The notes under the pieces were generated by a model. The model was given only the letters and a program-made list of their open reading frames with translations. It did not search any database and was not told where the DNA came from. A DNA stretch of 64,000 nt from Plasmopara viticola (taxonomy: Eukaryota > Oomycota > Peronosporomycetes > Peronosporales > Peronosporaceae), in contig MBPM02000043.1 of assembly GCA_001695595.3 (NCBI GenBank), positions 124,001 to 188,000 of the forward strand, read 5' to 3'. Within the stretch, counting starts at the first letter, position 1, and the number at the start of each line of letters is the position of its first letter. Position numbers and translations under genes: made by a program. Positions 33,001 to 41,895 of the stretch are shown piece after piece.

Positions 33001-35692
33001 TCTTGTCGTGGTACAAATGCTCGTGACGGCGTACCGCACGTTTACATTTGTACCGCACGAAATGGCACTTGCACTCCAAGAACGACAAGAGTACCGTGGG
33101 AAATGGTACGGTGTGCCCTGTTGGTACTGTACCAAGCTCGTTGCCGAGTTGCCAGCCTCGCTGCTTCTCTCCATTGCGCTCTTTGGCCCCGTGTTTCTCC
33201 TCGTTGGCATCAATCACGGATTCAATGTTTACGTATACATGCAACTTGTCGTCTTTTTCGCGGGAGGGTCGGCCATTGCCTTGGTGTACCTGACCCTGAG
33301 TGTCCTGCATCAAGTGACGCGTGCCGTGGTCGTGTACGCCCTTGTCATGGCTGTATTCATCGTGTGTGGAGGGTTTCTGAGCAACGGGACATTGCTTCCG
33401 GACTGGCTCAAGTGGCTCCAGTACCTCTCGCCCGTCCACTTTGCGTACGCAGCACTGATGCACATCTTTTGGCAACGCATTGAGAGCATTGCGTGTGATG
33501 GGGACGCGTGTGTCGCTCGTACGGGCAACGACGTCCTCGCGTACTTTCACATGGCCACGCGTTCGGCGCAACGTGACACGTTGTTGTTGCTTGCCCTTTC
33601 CATCGCGTTCTTGCTTGTTGCCTTGTGGCGTCTTGTGCGTTTATCAATGAAACGAAAGCATGGGTTGGAGTGGCGGTACAAGTGGCACATGCAAGTACCG
33701 TGGCACCCCGAGGCGCCAAGTGGTACGTTTCAGGCCACAACAGAGGGTGCGACGAGCTCGAAGCGTGTGTCAGTGGCAGACGACCGGCGCACTGCTGACG
33801 AGAGTGATCCGTACTATATTCAAGTGCACACTCCTCGTGTCAGTGGCTTACGTGACGATGGGCCAGGTGGTACGTTAAGCTGGTCCAACTTGTACCTACA
33901 AGCGACTAACACGAGTGTACCCGAAAAGCGTGCACCCGAGTATTTGCTCAGTGGTGCGACTGGTACAGTCACTTCGGGGCACCTAACGTTGCTGACTGGA
34001 CCTTCGATCGAGTCCAATGAGGCCTTACTCGCGACTTTATCGGGTCGTCTAGCACTCGCATCGGGCATCGTGACGGTGAACAATGTGGCTTGCTCGGCCC
34101 AGCAGCTTGCCCGGTACACTGCAAGTGTACCACGTTGTGCGTCCTTTTACGAAATGCTGACCGTTGAAGAGCATTTACGCTACCAAGCGCACTTGGTACA
34201 TGGTACCGACCGTGTGGCACACGTGCTGGACGAACTTGACTTGACACTCAAGCGGTACCTGCGCATTCGCTCCTTGTCGCCCGCAGACACGCAATGGCTT
34301 GCAATTGCCACGCAACTGTTGCGCCACCCGTCGATTTTACTGCTTGACGAACCTACGAGTGGCATGGACGGTTATGTTGCACAACGGACCGTGCTCAAGT
34401 TGCGCGAACTAGCGCAAGGAGGACGTACCGTGCTCGTTGCAATGGCACGGCCGGCTGCGCACTTGTACACCCTGTTTGACTCGCTCTATCTACTTGCAGA
34501 GGGCGGAACTGTGTACCAGGGCCCTGTACCCGATGCTGTCCCATACTTTGCAGCCTTGGGGTTCCCGTGCCCGCGGTATTGGAACCCCGTGGACTATTTT
34601 GTGCGGTTTTTATCGGTACAACATGGAAGTCCCGGGACGAAAAAGCAGCAGACGACACAATTCAAGGCCAGTTGGACGACGCGGGCGTTGGAACTGGGCT
34701 TGACGACGACGACTCGCGTGGACGACACTGTCAGCCATAAAGCAGCCATGACTCTACACGGTGTTGGGTGCTGGGGCCTCTTGTCGCTCTTATTTCGTCG
34801 CCACTTGCTTCAACTTGCGCGATACCGTCTCGTAAACGGTTGGCACGGGTTTTGGGCGACTCTCTTTGGACTATTTTTGGGGCTGCTCTTTCTACAGCTT
34901 GACGTCGATAAGCGACAGAGTCGCCAGACCTGGGCAGGAGCGTTCTTCTCGATGATTGTTGTGCAGATGATGGTGTGTGCCATGCGAACCTTTGTCTTTC
35001 TATCGCATGATCGGGCGATTGCAGCGCACGAATACCGCTGTTTGGGACGGTATTACCTTGTGTGCTGGTACCTCTCGAGGATCGTGGCCGAGGTCCCAGT
35101 CATGCTTGTGCTCTCCGTGGTACTGTTTGTACCAGTGTATTTGCTCATTGGGATCGGCCACGGCTTCAAGCTCTATGTTTCAATGCAGCTGGTGATGTGG
35201 CTGGCCGGGTATAGTGCCAGTGCTTTGGTCCATTTTTTGCTTGGCCTCTTTCATCGCGTTCGTCTTGCAATCCTCCTCTATATGGTGTTCATGGTACTCT
35301 TTGTTGTCTTTGGAGGGTTACTCGTCAACGTCGATGATGTTCGGGGTTACTTCATTTGGGTACATTACGTCTCACCCGTAAAGTACGGTTACGAAGCTCT
35401 GATGAAATTCTTTTGGGCACAAATTGATGTGCTTGCTTGCAGCGACAGCAATGAGCGTGAAAGCGGCAGTTTCGTGAACGGTACAGTGGCGAGTTCTGGA
35501 TCATCTGGTCTTGAGATCGACTGCATTGCGCACTCTGGTGACGAGGTACTCGCCTATTATAGTATTAAGAGCTCTCGAAGTGTGCACAGCGACAGCTTCA
35601 TCTTGCTTGGTCTTGCCGTGATCTGGTTTTTATTTGGGTACGCTGCGTTATTAGTGCGCTGGCGCTGGTTTAAGACTCAGTGGCGATATTAA
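30017..35692 (+). CDS. Double-length ABCG-type protein with degenerate ATP sites
   Basis: 1891 residues in one exon. Residues 1-625 are a long hydrophilic leader with Arg/Val-rich repeats at about 184-380. Two NBD-TMD halves follow (NBD1 about 627-880, TMD1 about 935-1210, NBD2 about 1284-1540, TMD2 about 1578-1885), each closest to the half-size transporter at 40015-41895 (compare Y-F-I-W-V-H-Y-V-S-P-V-K-Y-G-Y with Y-F-I-W-I-Q-Y-V-S-P-I-K-Y-G-F). Both P-loops lack G-K-S/T (G-P-S-Q-Q-E-S-L; G-P-S-I-E-S-N-E), both signatures lack S-G-G (S-R-T-E; S-P-A-D), and the Q- and H-loop residues are gone. Walker B and D-loop survive. It is probably not an ATP-driven pump. A second in-frame ATG at 30188 is a possible start. 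Confidence 0.88.
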   Translation: MADTPFQQEDRGGTKASHDLVHRHPHLRDHASSSPFQSLGTRLLLQKHLLTPDSATSMSSFEEGASIDGVSEMGTPAMEAKRGTKRLSCTSRDMLVRSFDPSSSTGDGVPEDIWNNLVIKTVPTLDTQSGTRTPSTVPWSPLASKGTRQEVDDHVLNATQSLDVEKDVVRTGDATRTYSSSTRVVRRRTVSPVRRVMVHKTGTDSQVHDTGENVEVNCDNNVPLLDSDHLSTINHATNEGSSQKNSITHRVVRRVVVREDGTRVPMDSYSDSDGYALDDGDTCTKSVQSFKDSTSSVTSDTSSGHRRRVITRRVVSTPGKRVRRTVVHSGTTSSTHQSVLTANCDVTSSNGGTSERGMGTRRVVTPQRVVHRTVVRKEIVVPEGTNEVNENDFASSQDSVATWSEEEGKAMRVATRRQRSDDSDADVEQEDGRWSPKSRELEPEASMVELEPVSTSAMNAFAPSGPPPDKAMALIDLDDAVEVPAAVPHSNVPLKKESPRDQEADIPDQTTGHSLRPFWSSKATSLQSNARSPNAFSPLEAATPSIHDEANDVPVPVKTGDGPDYIPVCTPRGATLPSHDIPSVHDTNVDPQQSDSDVPKHALQAPRLCSDTPLDINDGHEPVSPCSLTWRHVSLPHSSSSSVHSPAKYMLDDVSGSIASGEFLVVTGPSQQESLALLSCLAGDEDTMDGSVLVNGHEWTATTRHSMAYVRPDTLFLETLTVYEHLVYHARLRRRRTQREATCAQQVERVVQDLGLGTCRDTLIGGHSLAGISRTERTRLALATACLTKPSILFVEDPTAGLDPLSTEKMVATLRWLALARGMLVIGTVQDHHSYWYEHLDRLYLVADGSCVYHGKACNAMAYFDTIGYPCPEYTNPMEFFMLQMGRGDHDVGGARVATLKQEWRARRGTEDAVTSSGTLVHDSAGENRDDHLRWWGQVYLLGVRHFRGLSRYHVIYGYHLMTVLLIGVLFGLVYLHLDVDGQHGVQNYAGALFNLVVVQMLVTAYRTFTFVPHEMALALQERQEYRGKWYGVPCWYCTKLVAELPASLLLSIALFGPVFLLVGINHGFNVYVYMQLVVFFAGGSAIALVYLTLSVLHQVTRAVVVYALVMAVFIVCGGFLSNGTLLPDWLKWLQYLSPVHFAYAALMHIFWQRIESIACDGDACVARTGNDVLAYFHMATRSAQRDTLLLLALSIAFLLVALWRLVRLSMKRKHGLEWRYKWHMQVPWHPEAPSGTFQATTEGATSSKRVSVADDRRTADESDPYYIQVHTPRVSGLRDDGPGGTLSWSNLYLQATNTSVPEKRAPEYLLSGATGTVTSGHLTLLTGPSIESNEALLATLSGRLALASGIVTVNNVACSAQQLARYTASVPRCASFYEMLTVEEHLRYQAHLVHGTDRVAHVLDELDLTLKRYLRIRSLSPADTQWLAIATQLLRHPSILLLDEPTSGMDGYVAQRTVLKLRELAQGGRTVLVAMARPAAHLYTLFDSLYLLAEGGTVYQGPVPDAVPYFAALGFPCPRYWNPVDYFVRFLSVQHGSPGTKKQQTTQFKASWTTRALELGLTTTTRVDDTVSHKAAMTLHGVGCWGLLSLLFRRHLLQLARYRLVNGWHGFWATLFGLFLGLLFLQLDVDKRQSRQTWAGAFFSMIVVQMMVCAMRTFVFLSHDRAIAAHEYRCLGRYYLVCWYLSRIVAEVPVMLVLSVVLFVPVYLLIGIGHGFKLYVSMQLVMWLAGYSASALVHFLLGLFHRVRLAILLYMVFMVLFVVFGGLLVNVDDVRGYFIWVHYVSPVKYGYEALMKFFWAQIDVLACSDSNERESGSFVNGTVASSGSSGLEIDCIAHSGDEVLAYYSIKSSRSVHSDSFILLGLAVIWFLFGYAALLVRWRWFKTQWRY
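30569..31160 (+). repeat. Coding region for Arg/Val-rich repeats in the ABC leader
   Basis: Four imperfect repeats share R-V-V-R-R followed within 5-20 residues by V-V-H or V-V-R: R-V-V-R-R-R-T-V-S, H-R-V-V-R-R-V-V-V-R, R-V-I-T-R-R-V-V-S, and R-R-V-V-T-P-Q-R-V-V-H. They are separated by acidic or Ser/Thr-rich linkers. The regular V-V/R-R alternation suggests amphipathic beta strands or a basic binding surface. I know of no ABCG protein with such a leader. Confidence 0.75.
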
Positions 35693-36228
35693 ACTGTAAA
35701 GTCGAATTTGTAAATCTATACCAAGATGTATACCTATGAAAGGATACCCATATTTTTATAGGTACTTATCTGCAAAATATGATTTTCTGGCGTTGCGTAT
35801 TATTTAGACTCATTCAAACACTTAAAGCAGGCTCTTTCATTCACGCCAACAAGCTTGGTCAAATGGGAGCATCTCCTCTATCGTTTTACAACTTTCGGTC
35901 TCCAGATCCTGGACGCATTGACATCGTGCTATCGATTGTGTCATGCCATTTTACTTTGCATATAGTAAGGACCAATCTCATGTACTACTTATTCTCCTGC
36001 ACAAAAAATACTATTCACTACCGCTTTTCGGAAAGTCAACCCATATTGATATAAATTGGGCATCGACTTCCAAGATCCCGTCGCGTGTCAACCAATACTA
36101 TTACTATTGTCAATCAATCGAATCATTGTAAAAAAAAACAGTCATAAACTTAAACTCGTTTCATATTTTCGAGGTCCCTGAATTAGTATAATACCCCATC
36201 CTTTCCCTATTTGCATGCGTTCGTACGC
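35693..36228. other. Convergent intergenic region
   Basis: AT-rich 536 bp between the stop codons of two convergently transcribed ABC genes. No frame is convincing. Two AT-rich stretches (35700-35770, 36120-36190) could serve as 3' processing sequence. Confidence 0.6.
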
Positions 36229-38949
36229 TCATGCCGCTTTCTTGCCATAATTCTCAATCGCGCGGTGCGACGGCACTTGGAAAGCCAAGGCAATGAACGC
36301 AAGCACTTGCAACCCAATCGCCCCGACGGCAAGGGCCGCCACGTCATAGTACCGCTCGGTTGCCTCCATATTCAGCGTTCGGAGGTACACCTCGCCGTAC
36401 ACGGGCACGGCGGGGTACCCCGGTGCGTCGAACGAGAGCACGATCCCTTCGAGTTCATTGACCATGAGGATCTCAAACGCATAGTTAAAGATCGACAGAT
36501 GCTGGAGCCACGCCACGGACGCCGGCATGGTCTCGGCATTGAGTAGAAACCCGCCAAAGAGCAACATGACCAAGAGCACGACGGTCGCGGCGAGGTTGGC
36601 CGAGCCCACGCGCGTCGAGAGGACGCCGACGAGGACACTGATGGACCCGGCGGCCACGTTAAAGAGCACGAGCGTGACCCAGAAGAGGAGAAAGCGCGCG
36701 GCGGCCGCTTGGAGCGCCATCAACCAGTAAAAGATACACGCAAACACGGACGCCGGCACGACGCGCAGGAGCAAGGTATCGAGCGTCATCTTGGCGACAA
36801 AGTAGCTCCAGGCGTTATAGTACTTGGCACCCGTCTCGCGCAAGAAGATGGGGCGTTCGGCAATGAAGAGATCCATGGAACTGAGGCTGGCAAAGCCAAA
36901 GAACGTGAGGATGAAGAAGAAGGCGCCCATGCGATTCTGAAAGCCCGCGAGGTTGTCGGTCACGTTGTGAAAGATCAAGCCCCCGACGAGGCCCAAGACG
37001 AGGCTGAGGACGACGTGCTGCACGAGCAACGAGCGGTGGCGACAGATGTTTAACGCCGTGCGCGTGAACAAGACGCGGAGCTGCCGCATCGTCGCGTGCA
37101 GCGCCGTGACGACGCTCCGTGGATCGGCCAGGCCGTCGGTAATGAATGGCGCGTCCAAGGACGGGCTGCCAAGGGGCGTGGACGGCGAGTACGGGGCACT
37201 GGGCGGCGGCGTGGCTTTGTCCGGGTCGTGCGAAACGGGACCGGGCGGCGGCCGGTCGGGGTCACTCGCGACGTCGAGGAGGAAATCCGCGACGTTGTCA
37301 TTGGCTGGACACGAGTAGCCCAAGTCGACGAAGTGGCGCTTGGCGTCCGCGGGGGACCCACTGTAGACCAAGTGGCCGTGGGCCAGGACGAGGATCTGGT
37401 CGAGCAACGCAAAGGCCCGGGCACTGGGCTGATGGATACTGAGGATCACGATCCGATCGTGGCGTGCGAGATCTTGGATCACTTTGACGACGGCAAAGGC
37501 CGACGAACTGTCGAGCCCCGACGTGGGTTCATCGAGGATCAAGATGGACGGCGACGTGACCAACTCCATGCCAATGCTCACGCGCCGGCGCTCGCCGCCC
37601 GAGATGCCGCGGTCGGTCGTACTGCCGCCCACGACGCCAATGCGCGCGTTGCCAAGGTGACTGAGGTTCAATTCCATCAAGACCCGGTCGACCATGGCAT
37701 TCTTGGCCAGTGCCGTCATTGCGAGCGGGAGACGCAAGTGCGCCGAGTACGTGAGGCACTCGCGGACCGTCAAGGTTGCAAAGAGCGTGTCGTCTTGCTG
37801 CACGTAGGCCGCGAGACGCCGGTAGTTCGCAGGCACGGCGTGGCCGTCGAGCAACAAGGCGCCCGTGAACGTCGAGTGGCCATTTTGCATGGCGGCCAGT
37901 GCATTGAGCAACGTCGTCTTGCCCGAGCCACTGGGGCCCAGCAGCCCCAAGACTTGACCACGGACGACGCGGCCCGAGATGGCGTGGAGCAGGACTGGAG
38001 GTTCAAGCGCTTTCTTCTTGTCGACGGGTCCGTAGCAAGTGATGTGTCGAAATTCGAGCTTCTGGACCGAGCGCGTGGCGACTTTGAGCAATTCCGTCTC
38101 TAACGTTTCTTCCGACGGCTCGTGGCGCGAGCCATCCAGACAGCAACAGAAGGAGAAGAAGCCCATGCACAAGATGGTTGCGAGGACCAGGCACGCGACG
38201 AGGGCAACGCCCTTGCCCGTGGCATCGCTCGATGCGTCGCTACTGGTCGTGGTACTCGGGGTGCCATCCGTGGTACCCGGTAATTGGCACGCCGCGACTT
38301 TGCACGTGGCAGCAAGCGGGAGCGGCGAGCCTTCGATCGCCAACGTCACTTGGTCCGTGGCCTCGTTCACTTGAATCTGGGCCGGTTGACCACTCAAGCT
38401 GTCGACGATGGACTTCGTCATGGCAGCGCACTCGGCACCACATTGGCACGCGATGGCACTGCAATTGACATTGGTACTTCCCGTGGGAAACGTACACTGG
38501 GTCAGGTTGCAATCGAGGAGGTGGTCGCCATTGAGTGTCTCTTTGGCCTTGTACACGGCCGCTTGACACGACCCTTTGCCGTGCGTATTGCGGTCACAAC
38601 TGAGAGCAATGACCCCGTCGGGAATGAGCGCTTGCAAGTCTTTTGAGAGCGTACACGTGTACGCTTTGCCAAGCGAACTCGAATCGTAGACGAAACTCGT
38701 GACGCACTGGTACCCGGAACCCAGAGCAGACGCACACACGTCGGTGGCGTCTTGTTCCGCATTGACGGTACACATGCGGCAATCGAGGCCACTGAACCCG
38801 TCCCGACAGGTACAGTCCCCGTTCTCGTCCTTCTCTTGATAGTCGGAAGTGCAGCGGGACGTGCCATTGGCATGAAAGGACGCCGTCAAACCTTGGGCCG
38901 CTAGTGCCACGACGCGCGAGGCCACTAGGAAGCACAGCAGCGGCTTCAT
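36229..38949 (-). CDS. ABCG24-type half transporter with extracellular Cys-rich/EGF-like domain
   Basis: 906 residues from the ATG at 38949, chosen because it begins a signal peptide (M-K-P-L-L-C-F-L-V-A-S); the longer frame upstream begins with TTG and is not used. Residues 25-245 are Cys-rich with an EGF-like motif (C-T-C-R-D-G-F-S-G-L-D-C). A membrane segment at about 246-268 ends in Cys residues. The NBD has G-P-S-G-S-G-K-T-T (about 338), I-S-G-G-E-R-R-R (about 446), D-E-P-T-S-G-L-D (about 473) and an intact H-loop, S-I-H-Q-P-S. A Pro/Ser linker (about 570-600) precedes five or six membrane spans. The layout matches plant ABCG24/28-type lipid exporters. Substrate unknown. Confidence 0.9.
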   Translation of the reverse strand: MKPLLCFLVASRVVALAAQGLTASFHANGTSRCTSDYQEKDENGDCTCRDGFSGLDCRMCTVNAEQDATDVCASALGSGYQCVTSFVYDSSSLGKAYTCTLSKDLQALIPDGVIALSCDRNTHGKGSCQAAVYKAKETLNGDHLLDCNLTQCTFPTGSTNVNCSAIACQCGAECAAMTKSIVDSLSGQPAQIQVNEATDQVTLAIEGSPLPLAATCKVAACQLPGTTDGTPSTTTSSDASSDATGKGVALVACLVLATILCMGFFSFCCCLDGSRHEPSEETLETELLKVATRSVQKLEFRHITCYGPVDKKKALEPPVLLHAISGRVVRGQVLGLLGPSGSGKTTLLNALAAMQNGHSTFTGALLLDGHAVPANYRRLAAYVQQDDTLFATLTVRECLTYSAHLRLPLAMTALAKNAMVDRVLMELNLSHLGNARIGVVGGSTTDRGISGGERRRVSIGMELVTSPSILILDEPTSGLDSSSAFAVVKVIQDLARHDRIVILSIHQPSARAFALLDQILVLAHGHLVYSGSPADAKRHFVDLGYSCPANDNVADFLLDVASDPDRPPPGPVSHDPDKATPPPSAPYSPSTPLGSPSLDAPFITDGLADPRSVVTALHATMRQLRVLFTRTALNICRHRSLLVQHVVLSLVLGLVGGLIFHNVTDNLAGFQNRMGAFFFILTFFGFASLSSMDLFIAERPIFLRETGAKYYNAWSYFVAKMTLDTLLLRVVPASVFACIFYWLMALQAAAARFLLFWVTLVLFNVAAGSISVLVGVLSTRVGSANLAATVVLLVMLLFGGFLLNAETMPASVAWLQHLSIFNYAFEILMVNELEGIVLSFDAPGYPAVPVYGEVYLRTLNMEATERYYDVAALAVGAIGLQVLAFIALAFQVPSHRAIENYGKKAA

Positions 38950-40014
38950 ATCCGACCAAGCGCAAAGAGGAAATGATGATAGACATTTACGAGCCGTGGC
39001 AACGGATTTGCCCCGGCTCTCTTCTTTGTGCATGATTCTGGGATAGGGACGGGATCTGGATCGAGTGTATTTGCCTTTGTCTATGGTACTTGGTACCAAG
39101 GATGCAGATGTTTGAGCTGATACCACCGATTGTATGGTCGTACATCCGGACCCGATCAGAGGGCACACATGGATACAGATACAAACCACGGTCTTTGGTA
39201 CCAGGCACAGTGTCCCATGTGGTCGGCAATGGGTATTCTTATTAAGGAGCAAGGAGAAATAAGAGATGTAGTGATAAAATGACAAACGGTGGTGACTAAC
39301 CCTACCTCGACATTTGAAGTGACTTGAATTACTATTATGAGTTCTCAGCAGAGTCGCTCGGTTGAATGCTTTCAGCTTAGCATTATGTTATTAAATAGTG
39401 GTGGTCCTTTATTTTCGGATCGTTGATGACGCTGAGCGGTCTAACCTGCCGATTCTCAGGTATCTTGGCCACCAAGGGATCAGAGAGTGATGAGCAACTC
39501 CAGCTTTTGGAAAAAGAAAAGGTGCAGGCTTGCATTGACATCCCATCCCGAGAGAAATTATGTAAAATTGGTGGGTCGAGGAATGATTGTTTGTTGAAGG
39601 GACTGGGGTACTTTGATCTGGATAGTTTACCTTTTTGTCTCTAAGTAAAGGTTTAATGTTCAGTAAGAATATCACGTGAAAGAGGAAAGCAAAAATAGGC
39701 CAACTTAGCAAAAAGCGGCGAGCAACAATCTAGAAAGTGGTGATAATTAGCTCCAACGATTAATTGTATGGTGCCCAGTGTCCACGACCGCAAGAAGCAG
39801 AAAGCTTCCACTCAATACGCAGCTTAGTTAACAATCACGCCAATGCGTACCGTACTCTATTGTACACCCGTGCGCCATAAACGAATGCGTTGTTGGCAGA
39901 TAAACTAGATTCCCAGTAATGTGGCAAAAGCGTCTCGAGTGCAAAAAATCTCGAGCATTTTCATCCACTGGCACCCATTTTTATTTTAATTTAAAAAAAA
40001 ATAAACGCTCTTAT
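38950..40014. other. Intergenic region between two minus-strand ABC genes
   Basis: It holds the promoter side of the ABCG24-type gene and the 3' side of the next. Several GGTAC strings cluster at 39080-39210. The small plus frame at 39423-39644 shows no domain. A near-homopolymer run of T and A occurs at 39980-40005, just after the stop of the neighbouring gene. Confidence 0.55.
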
Positions 40015-41895
40015 TTAACGCTGTTTTCGTAAATGGAGCCACAACCCCATAAACCCGACGGCCCGGAACCCGACATTAATCGCGACAAGAAGCACGCCGT
40101 CTATTAACGCCGTGCGGGACTGCATGCTATAATTCTTCAGGACGTCCGCTCCCGAGCGTGCCGTACAGTTTTCCACCGCGTCGTCGCACGCAATCGTCGG
40201 GACTTGGTCCCAAAAGACCTTCATGAGCGCTTCGAACCCGTATTTAATCGGCGAGACGTATTGGATCCAGATAAAGTACTTTGGGCAATCGTCGCTGTTG
40301 ATCAGCAAGCCCCCAAACAAGAGAAACGGGAGAATGAGGATCATGCCAAGGATCGGAGCAACATCCGCGCGACGGACCAAGCACGACACCATGTACCCCA
40401 ATCCCACGGCGCAACTATTGACGAGAATCAGCATCAGTTGCAGCGCAAGGTACACGTCCGCGCCGTGGCCAATGCCAATCAAAAAGTACGCGGGGACAAA
40501 GTAGACAATGGGCAAGAGCAGTTGCATGGGCAACTCACTCAAGTTTTTCGAAACGTACCACGCCAAGAGGTGGTACAAGCCACCTTGGTACTCGCGCGTG
40601 ATGAGGGGGAGTTCGAGTGGAATGGCCACGAACACGGGGTTGGCCGACGCAAACGTTTGGTTGACGACGAGGAAGAAGAAGGCGCCTGTAAAGTTTTGAA
40701 TGCCCTTTTGGTCGAGGTCGAGCTGGAGGTAGATGAGCCCGGCAATGAGCGAGACAATGAGCGACTGGGCAATGGCTGCACGGAACGCGAGGCGGTCGCG
40801 GACCAAGCGCACGACGTTGCGATGGGCCAGCACGCGCATTTGGCCGAGCATTGGCAAGCGCGTGTCGGCCGCGGGCAATGGCGTTATATTCTGTCCATGC
40901 GCGAGCGGACGGGTTGCGTGGGTTTGGCGCGTGACCCATTCCTTCTTGATCCTGTCGACCCGGGCCACGCCCTCGGCGTCCGTGGCCTTGTCCATCACGA
41001 CGAGTTGCCGCATAAAGTAGTCGGTCGGGTTCATCAACGAAGGGCACGCCAAGCCAATCGACGCAAAGTACGGGACGGACTCGGCCGCGTGGCCGTCAAA
41101 CACGGTCGCGCCGTCGGCCACGAGGTACAGTCGATCAAACAGCGCAAAGAGTTCGGACGACGGTTGGTGGATCGTGGCGAGCACGGTCCGGCCCGCGCGC
41201 GCAAGCTGTTGCAATTGCGCCGTCACGGCCTCGGCCATGAAACTGTCGAGGCCCGACGTGGGTTCGTCGACAAACAAGATGGACGGATTGGTCAAAATCT
41301 CGGTCGCGAACGACAGGCGCTTGCGTTCTCCGCCCGAGAGGCCGCGCAGCGCGGGGCCGCCAATCATTGTGTCGCGACATTTCATCAGGCCCAATTGCTC
41401 GAGGACTTGGGCGACCCGAGCACGGGCTTGGTGAAGTGTACACGAGTTGCCCATGCGCAATTTGGCTTGGAACTCTAAATGTTCCTGCACGGTTAGCGTC
41501 GGGTAAAACAAATCGTCTTGCATGACGTACGAGGCCACTTTTTTTGTCGCGTCACTCCACTTTTGGCCATTGACTGTCACGTCGCCCTCCATCGCCTTGT
41601 TGCGGCCCGAGAGGCAGTCGAGCAACGAACTTTTTCCAGCACCCGACGGCCCCATGATCACGAGGAGCTCACCTGGCACGGCGGTCCCACTGACATTGGA
41701 CAGAATGCGCTTTTCTTCCACTTGTTTCGTCATGGGGTTTAATATGGTGGTCGACAGACAGAGGTTGCGCCATTGCAGCGTAAACTTTGGCACCGAGTCA
41801 TGAGGCAAGTCATGGGCCAAGTCTTTGGCGTGCTTGGGCGTTTCAATGGCCACGAAATGATCCGAAAGGCCATGGTCTTGTGTCGTGGGCGGCAT
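40015..41895 (-). CDS. ABCG half-size transporter (white-type)
   Basis: 626 residues starting M-P-P-T-T-Q-D-H-G-L at 41895. The N-terminal NBD is canonical: G-P-S-G-A-G-K-S-S at about 82, Y-V-M-Q-D-D-L-F (Q-loop), L-S-G-G-E-R-K-R, D-E-P-T-S-G-L-D and T-I-H-Q-P-S-S. The C-terminal half has six membrane spans with F-G-G-L-L-I-N and Y-V-S-P-I-K-Y-G-F-E-A-L. It should work as a homo- or heterodimer exporting lipids or hydrophobic compounds. Its TMD is the nearest relative in the window of both halves of the degenerate double protein, which makes it the obvious candidate partner or ancestor. Confidence 0.93.
   Translation of the reverse strand: MPPTTQDHGLSDHFVAIETPKHAKDLAHDLPHDSVPKFTLQWRNLCLSTTILNPMTKQVEEKRILSNVSGTAVPGELLVIMGPSGAGKSSLLDCLSGRNKAMEGDVTVNGQKWSDATKKVASYVMQDDLFYPTLTVQEHLEFQAKLRMGNSCTLHQARARVAQVLEQLGLMKCRDTMIGGPALRGLSGGERKRLSFATEILTNPSILFVDEPTSGLDSFMAEAVTAQLQQLARAGRTVLATIHQPSSELFALFDRLYLVADGATVFDGHAAESVPYFASIGLACPSLMNPTDYFMRQLVVMDKATDAEGVARVDRIKKEWVTRQTHATRPLAHGQNITPLPAADTRLPMLGQMRVLAHRNVVRLVRDRLAFRAAIAQSLIVSLIAGLIYLQLDLDQKGIQNFTGAFFFLVVNQTFASANPVFVAIPLELPLITREYQGGLYHLLAWYVSKNLSELPMQLLLPIVYFVPAYFLIGIGHGADVYLALQLMLILVNSCAVGLGYMVSCLVRRADVAPILGMILILPFLLFGGLLINSDDCPKYFIWIQYVSPIKYGFEALMKVFWDQVPTIACDDAVENCTARSGADVLKNYSMQSRTALIDGVLLVAINVGFRAVGFMGLWLHLRKQR

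Noticed and set aside
32456..33571. 371-codon minus-strand frame
   Set aside because: Antisense shadow of the double ABC protein; composition follows the sense strand.
37096..38103. 335-codon plus-strand frame
   Set aside because: Antisense shadow of the ABCG24-type gene NBD.
38950..39285. 112-residue N-terminal extension of the ABCG24-type protein
   Set aside because: It begins with TTG, has no conserved feature, and the downstream ATG starts a proper signal peptide.
40204..41478. 424-codon plus-strand frame
   Set aside because: It is the antisense of the ABCG half transporter, open because of GC-rich third positions; it shows no domain.
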